Shown one piece after another: positions 22,869-33,565 of a stretch of DNA of 64,000 nt. The number at the start of each line of letters is the position of its first letter. The first letter of the stretch is position 1. Source of the stretch: Tetracladium setigerum (lineage: Eukaryota > Ascomycota > Leotiomycetes > Helotiales). Location: positions 2,108,001-2,172,000 of the forward strand of contig PZJY01000003.1 in NCBI GenBank assembly GCA_031472005.1, read 5' to 3'. Below the pieces are notes generated by a model that had not been told where the DNA came from, ran no database searches, and worked only from the letters and a program-made list of their open reading frames with translations. The translations under genes and the position numbers were made by a program.

Positions 22869-23514
22869 TGTACCCAAGTTTGGAGAGTCTGTCTCTTTGG
22901 GAAAGAAGGGGGGGGAGAATTTGTGTGAGAGGAATGGCAGGAGTGAGAGTCGGGAACCAAAACTGTTTGGTATAAAGAGAAGGAACGAATGATGTGCGGA
23001 GCTCTTAATGCACCGGTTGGGTATGAGAGATGTAGGAATGAAATGAAGCCACAAAATGAATGCAGGAACATATTTAGCGCACTAATTGAAAATCAAATTC
23101 AGATCAAGACAATGGAGCAGACTTTCACATGGTCATTGGAAGTTTAGAGGGTTGAAAACTGGAAAGAGAAGGCGCTACAGAAAATAGAAATAGAAGCAAT
23201 TACGGAGACTTGGCTCAGACAAAGTTACTGATCGACCCATTCTTGTATTTGATGCAAGTTAAGAGTAGGCCAGTGCAAAAATAACGCTAATACATGAAAG
23301 TGATATAAAACTGGTAACGCAAAAGTCAACCATACCAATCCAAGGATATCCAGCAAATTCACTTCCAGACGTTTGAGATATCCAAAACTGTCCGTCACTG
23401 CAAAAAGCAAGATCCAGCTCCCAGGCGTGGTCAAAAGGATATGCAAAGAAAGAAAATAAAAATCAACTGAAACACCACGCTGCGCAAATTCAAGTGAGCA
23501 ACTCAATTCATAAC
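22869..23514. other. 3' regions of convergent genes
   Basis: This 646-bp spacer follows the orphan gene and precedes the stop of the 7-TM gene on the other strand. A G-run (ggggggg) is at 22909-22915. No supported ORF is present. Confidence 0.45.
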
Positions 23515-24739
23515 TCATTTGCCCCAGCCGCTAACAGGCGTATAATTCGTTCCTGCGACCCCGCCTGCACCATCACCGACATACTTCACGCTCCCTCTTG
23601 CACCCTTCTTATACGTAAACCAACCGGCAAGAACCACTCCAACCCAGATGAAGATTGTAGTGACGTCTGTGATGAAGGTGCAAGCCCATTGGGTGTCATA
23701 GTACATTTTTGAGAGGGAAACGGAGGAGGTTCGACGATGGTTGCCGTACACTGCCATTCCAACTTGGACGAGAGCGAAGAGGGAGTGTAGAACGAATGCG
23801 GGAGTGACGACCGTGAGGAGAATAATGGTTTGCTGTAGATTACGATTAGTTTGGGTTTCTATTGAAGTGAGGGTGGATGAAAGAGGTGGATGAATATACC
23901 TTTGACCTCGCACGCAACATAACCAATACACTCTCAACTCCCACCAACAATGCCGCCAGCATGTACAATGCCTGGTAAGCAATCGTCACATACTCGTATG
24001 TATTATTGACTGTGGTACCCGAATAGCGTGCTTGAATCGCATACGCATTTATAGTCGTATAGGCCCCAAAAGCGACTATAGACAAGACTGACAAGATAAC
24101 CAAGATGATTTTGTGTAGAGCGGAGAGTTTTCGAGCGAGGTTTTGGAGGGATGATTCGGCGATAGTGCGCCAAATGATGGCGAGGATGAGGATATCGGGA
24201 ACACGCCAGAAGAGGGAGTTGAAAATGCGGGCGATGTAGTAGAGATTTACGACGGTAACGCGTTCGGCGCGCAGGGCCAGGTCGACAATCCAGAGGATGT
24301 AGGCACTTTTTAGGCTATTAGTATAGTTGCGGTCTATAGTTATTGCGAAACAAGAAAAAGATCGGTAAATAAGAGAGAGAATGCGAGAGATATCAACTTA
24401 CAGCGCTAAACTCAGCGCACCATAAAAATACCCTTTATTCCTCAACCTATCTTGTCCTCCCTGCTCGCGCGACCACTTGAACCGGGTTTGCATGATAATG
24501 CACACCAAGAGGGCGATGACAACAATGCAATCAATAGCAAATGAGGCCGTCATGGTTTTGTACTATGAATTCAAAGTTAGTACTGAAGAGTTTAGATGGA
24601 AAATTGCACTTGAACGTACCTCCCAACTGTAGCCATAAAGTTGCAATGGTGCTGTGCACTGAGGACAACCTGAACTTCCTCCTTTTCTGCTTGATCCTCC
24701 GCCTCCTCCACCGCCTTTTCCTCCTCCTTTTGGTGCCAT
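23515..24739 (-). CDS. Seven-helix fungal integral membrane protein, function unknown
   Basis: The product is 334 aa from exons 24739-24620, 24562-24402, 24305-23900 and 23832-23515. The first exon encodes a Gly-rich head (MAPKGGGKGGG...) and a CPQC pair. About seven hydrophobic helices follow, including ASFAIDCIVVIALLVCIIM, GALSLALAYILWIVDLAL, ALHKIILVILSVLSIVAFGA, IAYQALYMLAALLVGVESVL, QTIILLTVVTPAFVLHSLFA and FITDVTTIFIWVGVVLAGW. The tail is short and cytosolic-looking, ending GTNYTPVSGWGK. The topology resembles fungal 7-TM families of unknown function (RTA1-like or DUF-type integral membrane proteins) but I could not assign one. All splices are GT...AG and in phase. Confidence 0.78.
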
Positions 24740-26087
24740 ATTGTCGAGATAGTTGGGACTATTTCGTTCTGTGTGAGATATCGAAGTACAAAGTCAAGAT
24801 CTTGTTTAATCTGAGTGAATTCACAACTGGTCCGATTTCCAGATCAGAATCTCAAAGAGTAGAGTAGCAAAAACAACAACAATCGATTTCGCGTCCCGAC
24901 GACGCGGAGAGATGCCGTCCATCATATACACAAGTCGGTCAGTCCAGCCCGAGCTTATTTTGGTCACTGGTGCGAAGTGAGGTTTTGAAATTGAAGGGTA
25001 TGCCGTGGCGGTGCCAGGGTCTTTTCCGTGGACTTGCATACCGTGTAGAGGAGGGAACTCACCCTCCTGCTCGCTTATTGGTGCTTAAGCTCGCTTGTGC
25101 CAAAAGGGCTTGGGCAGAATAGGCAAAGCTTGTTGTTTCTTTCAAGGACAATGGGACGGGACATGAAAAACGGGGCAGACTTGTAAGGCTGAATTGCTTT
25201 GACTGCAGGAATCGAGATTTGGGTGAGTGACTGCAAGGGCAGGAGTCAGAAATCGCGGGATGGTTGATGGTTCCACAACTGGTGGTTCAGTGGTGGTGTT
25301 GCTATTTTTGTAAAGGTGGTCGGCTTTTCATTTGTTGATTTTGGAGGACTGAAAATAGGAAGGACTTTAGGTCACAAGATAATGCAGAAGGATTGAAAGA
25401 AAGTTTAATAATGCGCCTCCAAAGACCGCCGAGTCCTGGGTTCTGACAGGCACCCAAACACATGCTGCCACAAAAGTCCTTTGACTTTGAACATCAAAGC
25501 TTTGATAGAGAGAAAAAGTGGCATTTTCAGCTCTCAGCCTCCACAATCTGGTGATGTGGAGGCACTGGCAGATTTTGGAAATCCAGAATCTGGGGTCTGG
25601 TATCTTGGCGAGGCATTGCTTGATCTCTACCTAGAAATCAAGATGTGGGAATTCTGCGGAAGAGCTAAGAGGACAAAGTGTCAGGTGTGATCTTTTTACC
25701 AAGGCCTGGGTAAAATACAGTATCCGCATATTTGGGACGGTAAAGAGGGGTGGTCAACATAACTCAGAAAATAGAGCTGCCGGCTGGTTGCAAACTCGCA
25801 ATAATGGCAAACATTTCTTGTGCGACTGCCATATGCACAGAGAGCACTTTCATCCAAACTATCCGACGTTGATGCCCCGGCATCATCTCCACGTCTACTC
25901 CAGTAAGCACTTTAAATCCCTAGCCGCAACTACAAGTGTCTCGGTTAGCGAATACCTTTAACTACCTAAACCACACCACTCTAGGCCCTCGCTTAACTTG
26001 TATTATTCTACTAATCTGTGTTTTTACAATCTAGCTGTACTCTACAGTCACCTATGCTACAATAGTCGTATCATTACAGTCCCTCTC
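24740..26087. other. Gene-free 1.35-kb region
   Basis: Holds the promoter of the 7-TM gene and the downstream region of GatB. Short ORFs (e.g. 25481-25690) have no recognisable features. No RNA gene was recognised. Confidence 0.45.
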
Positions 26088-27941
26088 TTACAATCCCTTC
26101 TCTACCTTGTACTGCTCAATAAGCCTATTTAATACCTCCATAGCCTTTATCGGATCCACCTTGCCCTCGCGATTACTTCTCATCATCTGCCCAAGCAAAA
26201 ATTTGACTTTTTGCTTCTTCCCCGACAAAATCTCCAATACGACCTTCTCATCCAGAACTCCCCTTGCAAGATCTTCATACTGTGCTTCACTTAGTGGGGT
26301 GAACCACCATTTCTCAGCTTCGATAATCGCAGCAGTCTCGACAATTTTGGAGTCAATTCCATTCGCGAACAGGCTTGCCATGACTTTCTTGGCTGTTGCG
26401 CCAGTGATCTTGTTGGTGTGGAGGTAGTAGATGAGGGATGCTAGGTCTTTGTGTTTGATGATTGGGGATTCGCCTTCCGGTGTGATTTGCAATGGTGAGA
26501 TGGTCTCATCGTCAGCTAGATCGTGTCTGAGACCGCCCATCTCATGTAATACCCAATTTCCACATAGTTTCCCCGCGATTTTGAGGTCTACCTCAGGACT
26601 CATACGAAGGAATACATCGACGGTGTTCATAAAGTATTCGGCGCGACCTCCGGCGTCTTGAGACACGAGTGACATGGCATCTTTCATCGTGAGGCCGTAA
26701 GTATCAACAAGATCTTGAAGTTCTTGGTCCGGCAGCTTCCCAAGATTGGTTCGCAGGTAATCAATAAGATCTTCTCCGATGATTACAGGACCGATATCTG
26801 GATCTGGCATATATCGATAGTCGACTTCTCCCTCTTTGCCTCGCAATCTACGCGTTTCATTACTGCCAATTGTCCAGCCACGAGTCTCGCCTTCGATGAC
26901 ACCACCAGATTCAAGGACTCCAATCTGACGGTCGCGCTCAGCTATGATAGCGTCCTCAACGGCTTTGAAACTACTTAGATTCTTGATCTCTGTTCTTTGG
27001 CCAAGTCCTGTCACGCCGGCATACTCATGAGCATCTTCGCTGCCGTCCCTCCTTCGTACCGAGACGTTGACATCTGCTCGCAAGCCACCCGATTGCATTC
27101 CTAAAACACACGAATCTACCGCATTGAGGAGAATTTGTACCTTGCGGACCAATGCAGCTGCCGTGCTTGGATGGTGGATTTGTGGTAGTGTGATGATTTC
27201 GATTAGTGGCAATCCGACTCTGTTGAAATCCAGTAGATGTATGCCCCCCGGTTGGGAAATTGTTTTCGCGGTATCTTGCTCCATCTGGACTTGCTTGATG
27301 CCAATTCTTATCTCCTCTCCATCTTCCTTTGCAATACCATCATGTGCATACAGAGTGATGTAACCATTCTTCGCAAAAGGTTCATAGTATTGTGTGATTT
27401 GATAGCCGGCCGGCTGGTCCCAGTGGAAATAATGTTTGCGGTCGAATTTACTGGTCTTTTGTATGTCACAATTCAAAGCAAGCGCAGCCCGTAATGCGGG
27501 TATCAAAGTGTCCTTCTGAAATATAGGTTGCGAGCCAGGCATCGCCACATCAAAGAGCGCAACATGTGTATTTGGCTCATCATTGATGGTAGACGCTGCG
27601 GGTGAGAAGAGCTTCCGCGCAGTATTCAATTGGGCGTGGATCTCAATTCCCACTGTCAATTCCCAGTCGTCCAGCTTCTGATTGTCTTTTTTCGACTTCT
27701 TCCCAAGCCCCTCGGCCTTCCTTTGCTTCGCTTCATCCTTGAGTTGTTTACGGAATGGTATCGTCGTTTTGAGGACCGCAGAATCTGGGGTGGTGTGCAG
27801 AGATTGCACTGCATGACATCGCTGGGAATACGCAGATTGGGCGACCTGCCTGGTCAACCGCGACCTTCGTAGACACCCACTGACTGGGAGATAGCCTCCC
27901 AGCAGATATTGACGAAGCGTGAAGGGGGCAAATCGCACCAT
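26088..27941 (-). CDS. PET112: Mitochondrial glutamyl-tRNA(Gln) amidotransferase subunit B
   Basis: GatB is the kinase/tRNA-binding subunit of the GatFAB amidotransferase that turns Glu-tRNA(Gln) into Gln-tRNA(Gln) in mitochondria. It is a single exon of 617 aa. The Arg-rich, acid-free N-terminus (about residues 1-60) is a likely mitochondrial presequence. The catalytic domain starts with WELTVGIEIHAQLNT, then HYFHWDQPAGYQITQYY, EQDTAKT, LDFNRVGLPLIEIIT and GGLRADVNVSV, and YRYMPDPDIGPV. The C-terminal tail domain (YqeY-like) ends with FLLGQMMRSNREGKVDP. Length is a little more than bacterial GatB because of the presequence. The frame is intact. Confidence 0.97.
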   Translation of the reverse strand: MVRFAPFTLRQYLLGGYLPVSGCLRRSRLTRQVAQSAYSQRCHAVQSLHTTPDSAVLKTTIPFRKQLKDEAKQRKAEGLGKKSKKDNQKLDDWELTVGIEIHAQLNTARKLFSPAASTINDEPNTHVALFDVAMPGSQPIFQKDTLIPALRAALALNCDIQKTSKFDRKHYFHWDQPAGYQITQYYEPFAKNGYITLYAHDGIAKEDGEEIRIGIKQVQMEQDTAKTISQPGGIHLLDFNRVGLPLIEIITLPQIHHPSTAAALVRKVQILLNAVDSCVLGMQSGGLRADVNVSVRRRDGSEDAHEYAGVTGLGQRTEIKNLSSFKAVEDAIIAERDRQIGVLESGGVIEGETRGWTIGSNETRRLRGKEGEVDYRYMPDPDIGPVIIGEDLIDYLRTNLGKLPDQELQDLVDTYGLTMKDAMSLVSQDAGGRAEYFMNTVDVFLRMSPEVDLKIAGKLCGNWVLHEMGGLRHDLADDETISPLQITPEGESPIIKHKDLASLIYYLHTNKITGATAKKVMASLFANGIDSKIVETAAIIEAEKWWFTPLSEAQYEDLARGVLDEKVVLEILSGKKQKVKFLLGQMMRSNREGKVDPIKAMEVLNRLIEQYKVEKGL

Positions 27942-29161
27942 TGGAGGCTCTGTCTGGTGGGGCTATGGCGATCCAAGTTGTGTGAGTGGTAATGAATGTA
28001 ATGGCCCGTCCCGACCGTGGTGGGTGGTATCCCCGAAAAGCAGGTTTTGTTGTCAGCAGATGGAGTTGGGTGAGCGACGAGCTTTTTGCGAGAAAAGAGA
28101 GAGATTTCTGATTCTGCGCGTGCGCGCGTTGAAGATGGATCGCGACCGGAGGTTGTGAGCGGCGTTGTGTACTGTGCTGCACTATGCTGTACAATACGTC
28201 GTCACCGTCGCAGATTACGTCTATCACTTGGACTCGTTGGTGTTGCAATGTCCGGTTTGGTGGTCATACATCATCCGTGTGTTTGTGCGGCGATATGTGT
28301 TGACCAGGTATTGGGCATCCAGGCATAAATGGGCACCGGCAGAAGAGGGAGGGCGACTTGCTGAGGGCTGTCGAGTAGCAGGGCCGCACGTCGTCTCTTC
28401 TGTCTCTGCCTCTCTGCCTCTCTATGGGTCCTTGGTGTAGGGCGGGCTTAAGCGAAGTCGTTGTGGTGGTTGAGGAGTTTTTCGAGGAAACTTGGGTGAA
28501 GTCGTAGTCGTCGGGAATATCCTCACAACCTCAACCTTGAACCTCCTCCACAAAATAAATATATTTCACACCTTTCGGCACCCAGCATCATGGCTCCCGC
28601 GCCGGCCTAGATCCCGCCCATCGCCCATCGCACAGGGATCTCTGATTCACTCTCCCCGCCAATCACCACCCCGCCTCACACCCCCCAATTTCAAGTGTCC
28701 CAGACTCCCAGAAGCTTTCAGGCGTGAAACACCGCTCGAACGCCCCATCAGGATTCAGGAGGGCACACTCAACGTGTGAAGGGGGGGACCAGGATAGATC
28801 TGAGATCAAAGCTCCCATACTCGAAACGCCCCCGTGAAAGCTTCCTGTGGTACTATCAAACATGTCGTCGTCGCCATCCCCCATATATCGTCGCTGCCCT
28901 CTCTCTTCATTCCAAAATCTGTGGTTGTCATCTGCAGCTGATTTAGTTTGATCGACCGACGCACCAAAATCCAATAACACACCGCCTGACCACCAAACCG
29001 ACCAAGGTAGGTCCCTGCGAAATATCCTTCCGCTATCATGATATACCCCATTGCTTTTTACGATGATCCCAGAGGGGTGGAGCTGAGCTGACTGGTGTTC
29101 AGAGTGCATAATTATTGGGCATCTCGCGCATAAAGACATCACTTGAAAGTCCCGACCTGAA
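27942..29161. other. Divergent upstream region of GatB and the DUF6594-like gene
   Basis: A 1.2-kb spacer. The part near 28450-28800 is CT-rich and resembles a promoter/leader for the rightward gene. Long minus-strand ORFs that enter it from 29472 are mirror images of the Lys/Glu-rich coding sequence and are not real. Confidence 0.45.
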
Positions 29162-31270
29162 ATGAGTGCAAGATACGGAATACCAAAAATACCAGCAATA
29201 CTTGAAAGCTCGGAGGATGAATCACAAATGGTTGTAAGGGAGAAAGACGTTGATAACCTCAGTACCGTCGCCCGTCGGGAAGCTCGATCGTGGTTCGACT
29301 CGAACATGGCTCCGAAAGGGAGTACGAAGGAGAAGGAAAGAGAAAAGGAAAGAGAAAAGGAGCGGGAGAGAGAGAAGGAGAAATCGAGGAAGCATCGATC
29401 ATCAAGCAGCAAACAACAGTCGAAGTCCAAATCCAAGCACACACAGGTGAAGAAGGAGAGCGATGTTGTCAAGGACAGGAAACTTGCTCCCTCTTCACCA
29501 CGGCACCATCACCACCGGACACTATCCAGGAATCATGGCTCCTCCACATCGTCTGAGGAAGAGGAGGATGAGGAGCAGCACCAGCAGGAGGAGGAAGACG
29601 AACGACGGCAAGACCATCGCATGATGTTGGCCGTGTCGAGAGCGAGGCTGACCTCACCATCCATGGTCTCGCACTTTACAGCAAGAACTAATACATCGGG
29701 CGGTTCAAGTGGTAGTAATTCCACCGTCACTCAAGCGTCCATGTCAAAGCATAGTACCGCTTTAGTAAAACGACCAGAGCCCGAGGAGGAGCCGTTATCT
29801 CCTGCCGTGCCCGATGCTCCTGATGTTTTCGCTTACCTGCAACCTCCAAGTGTTTTGGACATGCCAATTGGGAGTGAAAGTGAAGAGTCGGAATCGGAGG
29901 AGGAATCGGAGGAAGACGAGGAGGAGCATGATGATCATTGGGTTCGAAGCCATCCATCAAACGCACTCGTGCACCAAGCCTCACAGCGCCTCGACCAGAC
30001 AAGCTCTTCATCGTCCAACTCAAGTAGCTTCCATGGCGACGAGGACTTTCATTCACCGCACGCTGATGTCGACACAGATCGCTCAACCAGTCCCGATGTC
30101 AGCGTCAAAGGACATGAGTCGGAGCATGAAGATATATCTGCCTCTGATCCTGTCTCAGTTAAGATTGCTTCGCAGATGGCCGCTGCTCAGCAACGGCAAA
30201 ATCGCTACGAGAATATGCAGCAGCCAAATGTAAAACGAGTCAACACTAATATCCCACATATTCCCTCATCAGCGATGACTCCGCGATACCCAACACAAGA
30301 ACAACATCCATTGAGCCCAAGCGACAGACTACCTGTTACTGGCTATGAACTTCTCGCTGCACGACTATCAACTCGATGCCCCGACAGCGAAGATGGAACA
30401 ATTATCAAACCTATGTACAGAAAGTTTGAAGCTCTCAATCACAGAGTGCTTTTACATCTACAAGATGAGTTGTCAGAACTAGAAGAACACCTCCAGCGTC
30501 TTGATCGAGCGGACACCCATGCACGGCAACAAGAGCGCATGATAGTTCCGGCTTCTCGTCGAGCAGCCGCAGAAGCAGGTGGGGAGCTACAGTGGCATAA
30601 AACGGATGTATTGGGTAAAATCGGTTACAAGCTCACTCAATACAGTAAGTACACAACATATCTACTCCCATCTCCCTCTCCTCATCTCCAGCTCACAAGA
30701 AGCGCCCGAACTAACAACTCACAAGACCAAGCCCTCTCCTCCTTTAACAAAACCCAATCTCTCAATGCCCCTGATCCCGATGATATCTCTACCTACCGCA
30801 CCTACCTACAAACCGAAACGCCCATTGCAGAAGAGGAAACACACTTCCTGGATCCAACAGACGATCTCGTCTCTGTGTACTCCTCACCCCAACGCCAACA
30901 AGCATCATACCCACCATCCAGCTACTCCATCTCCCACGCCAGTCCACCTTCCTCCCTCTCCGCCTCTATCTCTCTTGACCCCGAAACTCCACCTCTTCAT
31001 CATCTTCACTCTAAACAACCACCAAATACCCTCCCAGGCTTCGCAACAGCGATCGCAATCTCACTCGTCGTACCCATTGTCTTATTCCTCGCTATACCGA
31101 ATTTCATCGGCCGCATTGCAGTCGCAGCTGTTATTCCAGCGGGTGTGCTGTATACACTTTTGCTGAGCGGGATGGTGGAAAGAGAAATGTTACTGAAGGC
31201 GGGTAATGATGCGCTCACTTGTGCTGGGATCTATGGGGGTGTTATGATTGTCATGGCTGCTGTTATCTGA
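29162..31270 (+). CDS. DUF6594-like membrane protein with charged N-terminus
   Basis: The spliced product is 675 aa: exon 1 29162-30644, intron 30645-30725 (81 nt, gtaagt...acaag), exon 2 30726-31270. The N-terminal 350 residues are disordered: a Lys/Glu/Arg repeat (about residues 56-78), Ser runs, and acidic tracts. The domain begins at GYELLAARLSTR, with FEALNHRVLLHLQDELSELE and a Tyr-Asn-Gln motif formed across the splice (KLTQYNQALSSF), then EEETHFLDPTDDLVS. The C-terminus has two or three TM helices (AIAISLVVPIVLFLAIPNF, RIAVAAVIPAGVLYTLLLSG, AGIYGGVMIVMAAVI). This layout matches fungal DUF6594 proteins, whose role is unknown. The intron keeps frame and has no stop, so retention would add 27 residues. 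Confidence 0.85.
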   Translation: MSARYGIPKIPAILESSEDESQMVVREKDVDNLSTVARREARSWFDSNMAPKGSTKEKEREKEREKEREREKEKSRKHRSSSSKQQSKSKSKHTQVKKESDVVKDRKLAPSSPRHHHHRTLSRNHGSSTSSEEEEDEEQHQQEEEDERRQDHRMMLAVSRARLTSPSMVSHFTARTNTSGGSSGSNSTVTQASMSKHSTALVKRPEPEEEPLSPAVPDAPDVFAYLQPPSVLDMPIGSESEESESEEESEEDEEEHDDHWVRSHPSNALVHQASQRLDQTSSSSSNSSSFHGDEDFHSPHADVDTDRSTSPDVSVKGHESEHEDISASDPVSVKIASQMAAAQQRQNRYENMQQPNVKRVNTNIPHIPSSAMTPRYPTQEQHPLSPSDRLPVTGYELLAARLSTRCPDSEDGTIIKPMYRKFEALNHRVLLHLQDELSELEEHLQRLDRADTHARQQERMIVPASRRAAAEAGGELQWHKTDVLGKIGYKLTQYSKYTTYLLPSPSPHLQLTRSARTNNSQDQALSSFNKTQSLNAPDPDDISTYRTYLQTETPIAEEETHFLDPTDDLVSVYSSPQRQQASYPPSSYSISHASPPSSLSASISLDPETPPLHHLHSKQPPNTLPGFATAIAISLVVPIVLFLAIPNFIGRIAVAAVIPAGVLYTLLLSGMVEREMLLKAGNDALTCAGIYGGVMIVMAAVI

Positions 31271-31952
31271 TTGTTTTTTCGGTTGTTTTTCTGATGAAGG
31301 AGAAAAAGGGAGTTTTTGGTACACGGTTGGATTTTGTGATACCCCGATTCTCGATTCTGTCGATTTATCTGTTACCTTGTGTGTATGTGTGCAAATTTAT
31401 GAGATTTTTTTTTTTTGTCATGAATAGGCGCTGTCAATTCTTTTTGAATGCTTGTCTATTGGGAACTGCATAGATGGATTTATTGTCTCGAGTAGTAGCG
31501 ATGAAATTTGTCCGAAGCGGGTTGAGTTATTGACGTATTTTCGATGACTGTTTTTTGCACGGACGGACCAAACGCCTTTTGATAAGGCAAGTCTGAGAAT
31601 CGAATACTCGAGAAGTTGTCGCTGGATTCATGAAATATCTTGAAGGTATGTGGATTTGTTTGGCAAAGGGAGCAAGGAGGAAGGAACTACAGCGGATGTT
31701 AATGGGTGGTGTATTACTATAATAGTTACCATCAACCTTAGCGAATAGAAAGCACTGTTTTTACTCATTTATATGTCCTTGCTCAGTCACTATAATTCAA
31801 GGCTTTTTGATGTTTACACATAAGATTTCGATTGAATATTCTGACTGGGTATTCCTTTCATTCAGTCTCAACATTATCTCACTCCATCATCTATCAACCG
31901 CACGGATGGATCAAAACCGAGATAACACATCACAAATATATCAAACAGTTAA
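31271..31952. other. 3' regions of convergent genes
   Basis: A 682-bp spacer with a T-run (31407-31416) shortly after the DUF6594-like gene. No supported ORF. Confidence 0.45.
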
Positions 31953-33270
31953 TCATGCCGCAGCCGTCCTTTCCTTCTTCTCCTTCTTCCTCCTCTTCCT
32001 CTCCTCCTTCGTCTCTTGCGCCTCATCCGTCTTTAGGCTTCCAGTGCTGGGCTGACTTGATGTTTTATCCTTCTTCGATTTCTTCTCTTTCTTGGAAACT
32101 TCAACCTCTTCATCCGCCTCTCCTTCCACAACGATGGTCTTCCGCTTCTTGGTTTTCTTTTCGCCCTCCTCCTCTTTGGCATGTTTACGCTTTAGTGAAT
32201 GTGCTTGTTGATTCTTCTCGACATCAGAATCTTCAATCGCTGCTGGAATTCGGAAAGTCGTTGGTTCATCGTCATCGTCGTCGTCTTCTGACTCGGCATT
32301 GACATCGGGAGTGGTGCCAATTGGGAAGAATCGCATCCTCATCCCTTTCGGTTGTGGACGAACTGGTTTGGCAGCTGGAACGGTGGCGGTCGGTGATGGG
32401 CCGGCGGTGGTGACGCCGGGGAGGAGGGAGAGGAGTTGGAGGTGGAGGGTTTTGGATATTGGTTTTGTTGCTGCGAAAGATTGGATGTTAGTTTGAAGTT
32501 GGCCAAAAAAAAGATTTAAAGAAGAGAATGGCGAGACGAGGGTAAACTTACAAGCACTATAACCATCCCCACCCGCGAAATAGACATTCGTGCCATCTCC
32601 TATCGTTCCCTCCGCAAACGTATACGTACTCCCATCATGACTGATACTGTTTCCTTCCTTCAAAGACACTTTCTGTAACGCGGACACCGGGATCGAGGAT
32701 GGTGCAGTAAAATACCAGATTTGCTTTCCTTTTAGGTTGGAGGGCTTAAAAAGACTCAAGGCGGCGTTTGAAGAGGAGGTTGAGAGTGGTTTAAAACCTG
32801 GTGGGAGTTTTGGTGGGGGGCGAGGGGTCGTGTTGATTGTTTTGAGGGTTCGGAGGGGGTGGGTTTTCTGGAAGGCCTGCTTAGCTTGAGATACCTTAAG
32901 GAGAAGTATAATGAGGAATTGAATACTTTAGAATACTAGCAGGAGGTGGTGCAGGCGAATCTACATCCATGCCATCTTCACTCTCGTCGCTTTCCTCACT
33001 GTCACTCTCTTCCTCACTACTCGACGATTCCTCAGCACCTCCATTGGCTTTTGGTTTTAGCACAGGAACAGCCTTTGATTTCTCTACCTCCTCCTCTGAC
33101 TCCGAACTAGCTTTTTCGTCATCACTTGACAAAATATACTCCTTGCTTTTGAACGACTCCGCCAAAGGTTGCTTCGCAACTTTCTTCACATCTACTTCCT
33201 TCGCCTTGGATTTCGACGAGGATTTCGGTTTTGCGCGCGCCTTCTCGGCCATCTTTTCGAGTGAAGGCAT
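31953..33270 (-). CDS. RPA34: RNA polymerase I subunit RPA34
   Basis: RPA34 forms the TFIIF-like Rpa49/Rpa34 heterodimer of Pol I and helps rDNA transcription. The model has exons 33270-32937, 32884-32552 and 32470-31953 (394 aa). The N-terminus is Ser/Lys/acid-rich. Exon 2 starts with FQKTHPLRTLKTIN and PKLPPGFKPLS, then KGKQIWYFTAPSSIPVSALQ, which is the conserved dimerisation block, and GDGYSASTKPISKTLHLQ across the second splice. The C-terminus is a very basic tail (KEERKRRKKEKKERTAAA) typical of the family. The first acceptor is uncertain: 'ctcaag' at 32885 keeps frame and gives PPPATKQAFQK, while the nearer 'aagcag' would break it. It is divergent from GRC3. Confidence 0.88.
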
Positions 33271-33565
33271 ATTTATTGAAGTTCGTTGCGAGTAAATGAG
33301 GAGGTGTTGCGCAACGGTGAGGTGGTGGTGGAGTTGAATGATTGGTGTCTTGGGTAGTCTCGTACGGAGTAGTCAAGGTTTTTGAAGGTCGAACTTTTTT
33401 TGGAGCATGGAGCTGGGGATGTTGCGGCAGAAAATGCTTGGCGATAGACCGCCTCATCACCACCAGCGAGCAGGATATCACTAATAAACCTCTGGGATAT
33501 CTGTTAGTTGAAAACAAATTCTGTGAGATATTACTCGCGATAAGTAAATTTTGGATATGGGCAAG
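33271..33565. promoter_or_regulatory. Bidirectional promoter region of RPA34 and GRC3
   Basis: Only 295 bp separate the two start codons. Both products serve ribosome synthesis (Pol I subunit; rRNA-processing kinase that also affects Pol I termination in yeast), so co-regulation is plausible. This is inference from position and known roles. Confidence 0.5.

Noticed and set aside
25481..25690. 69-codon ORF in the GatB downstream region
   Set aside because: No domain, no conserved-looking motif, and no splice partners.
28663..29472. 269-codon minus-strand ORF
   Set aside because: It is the mirror of the Lys/Glu/Arg-rich coding repeat of the DUF6594-like gene; the Ser/Phe-rich product has no domain.
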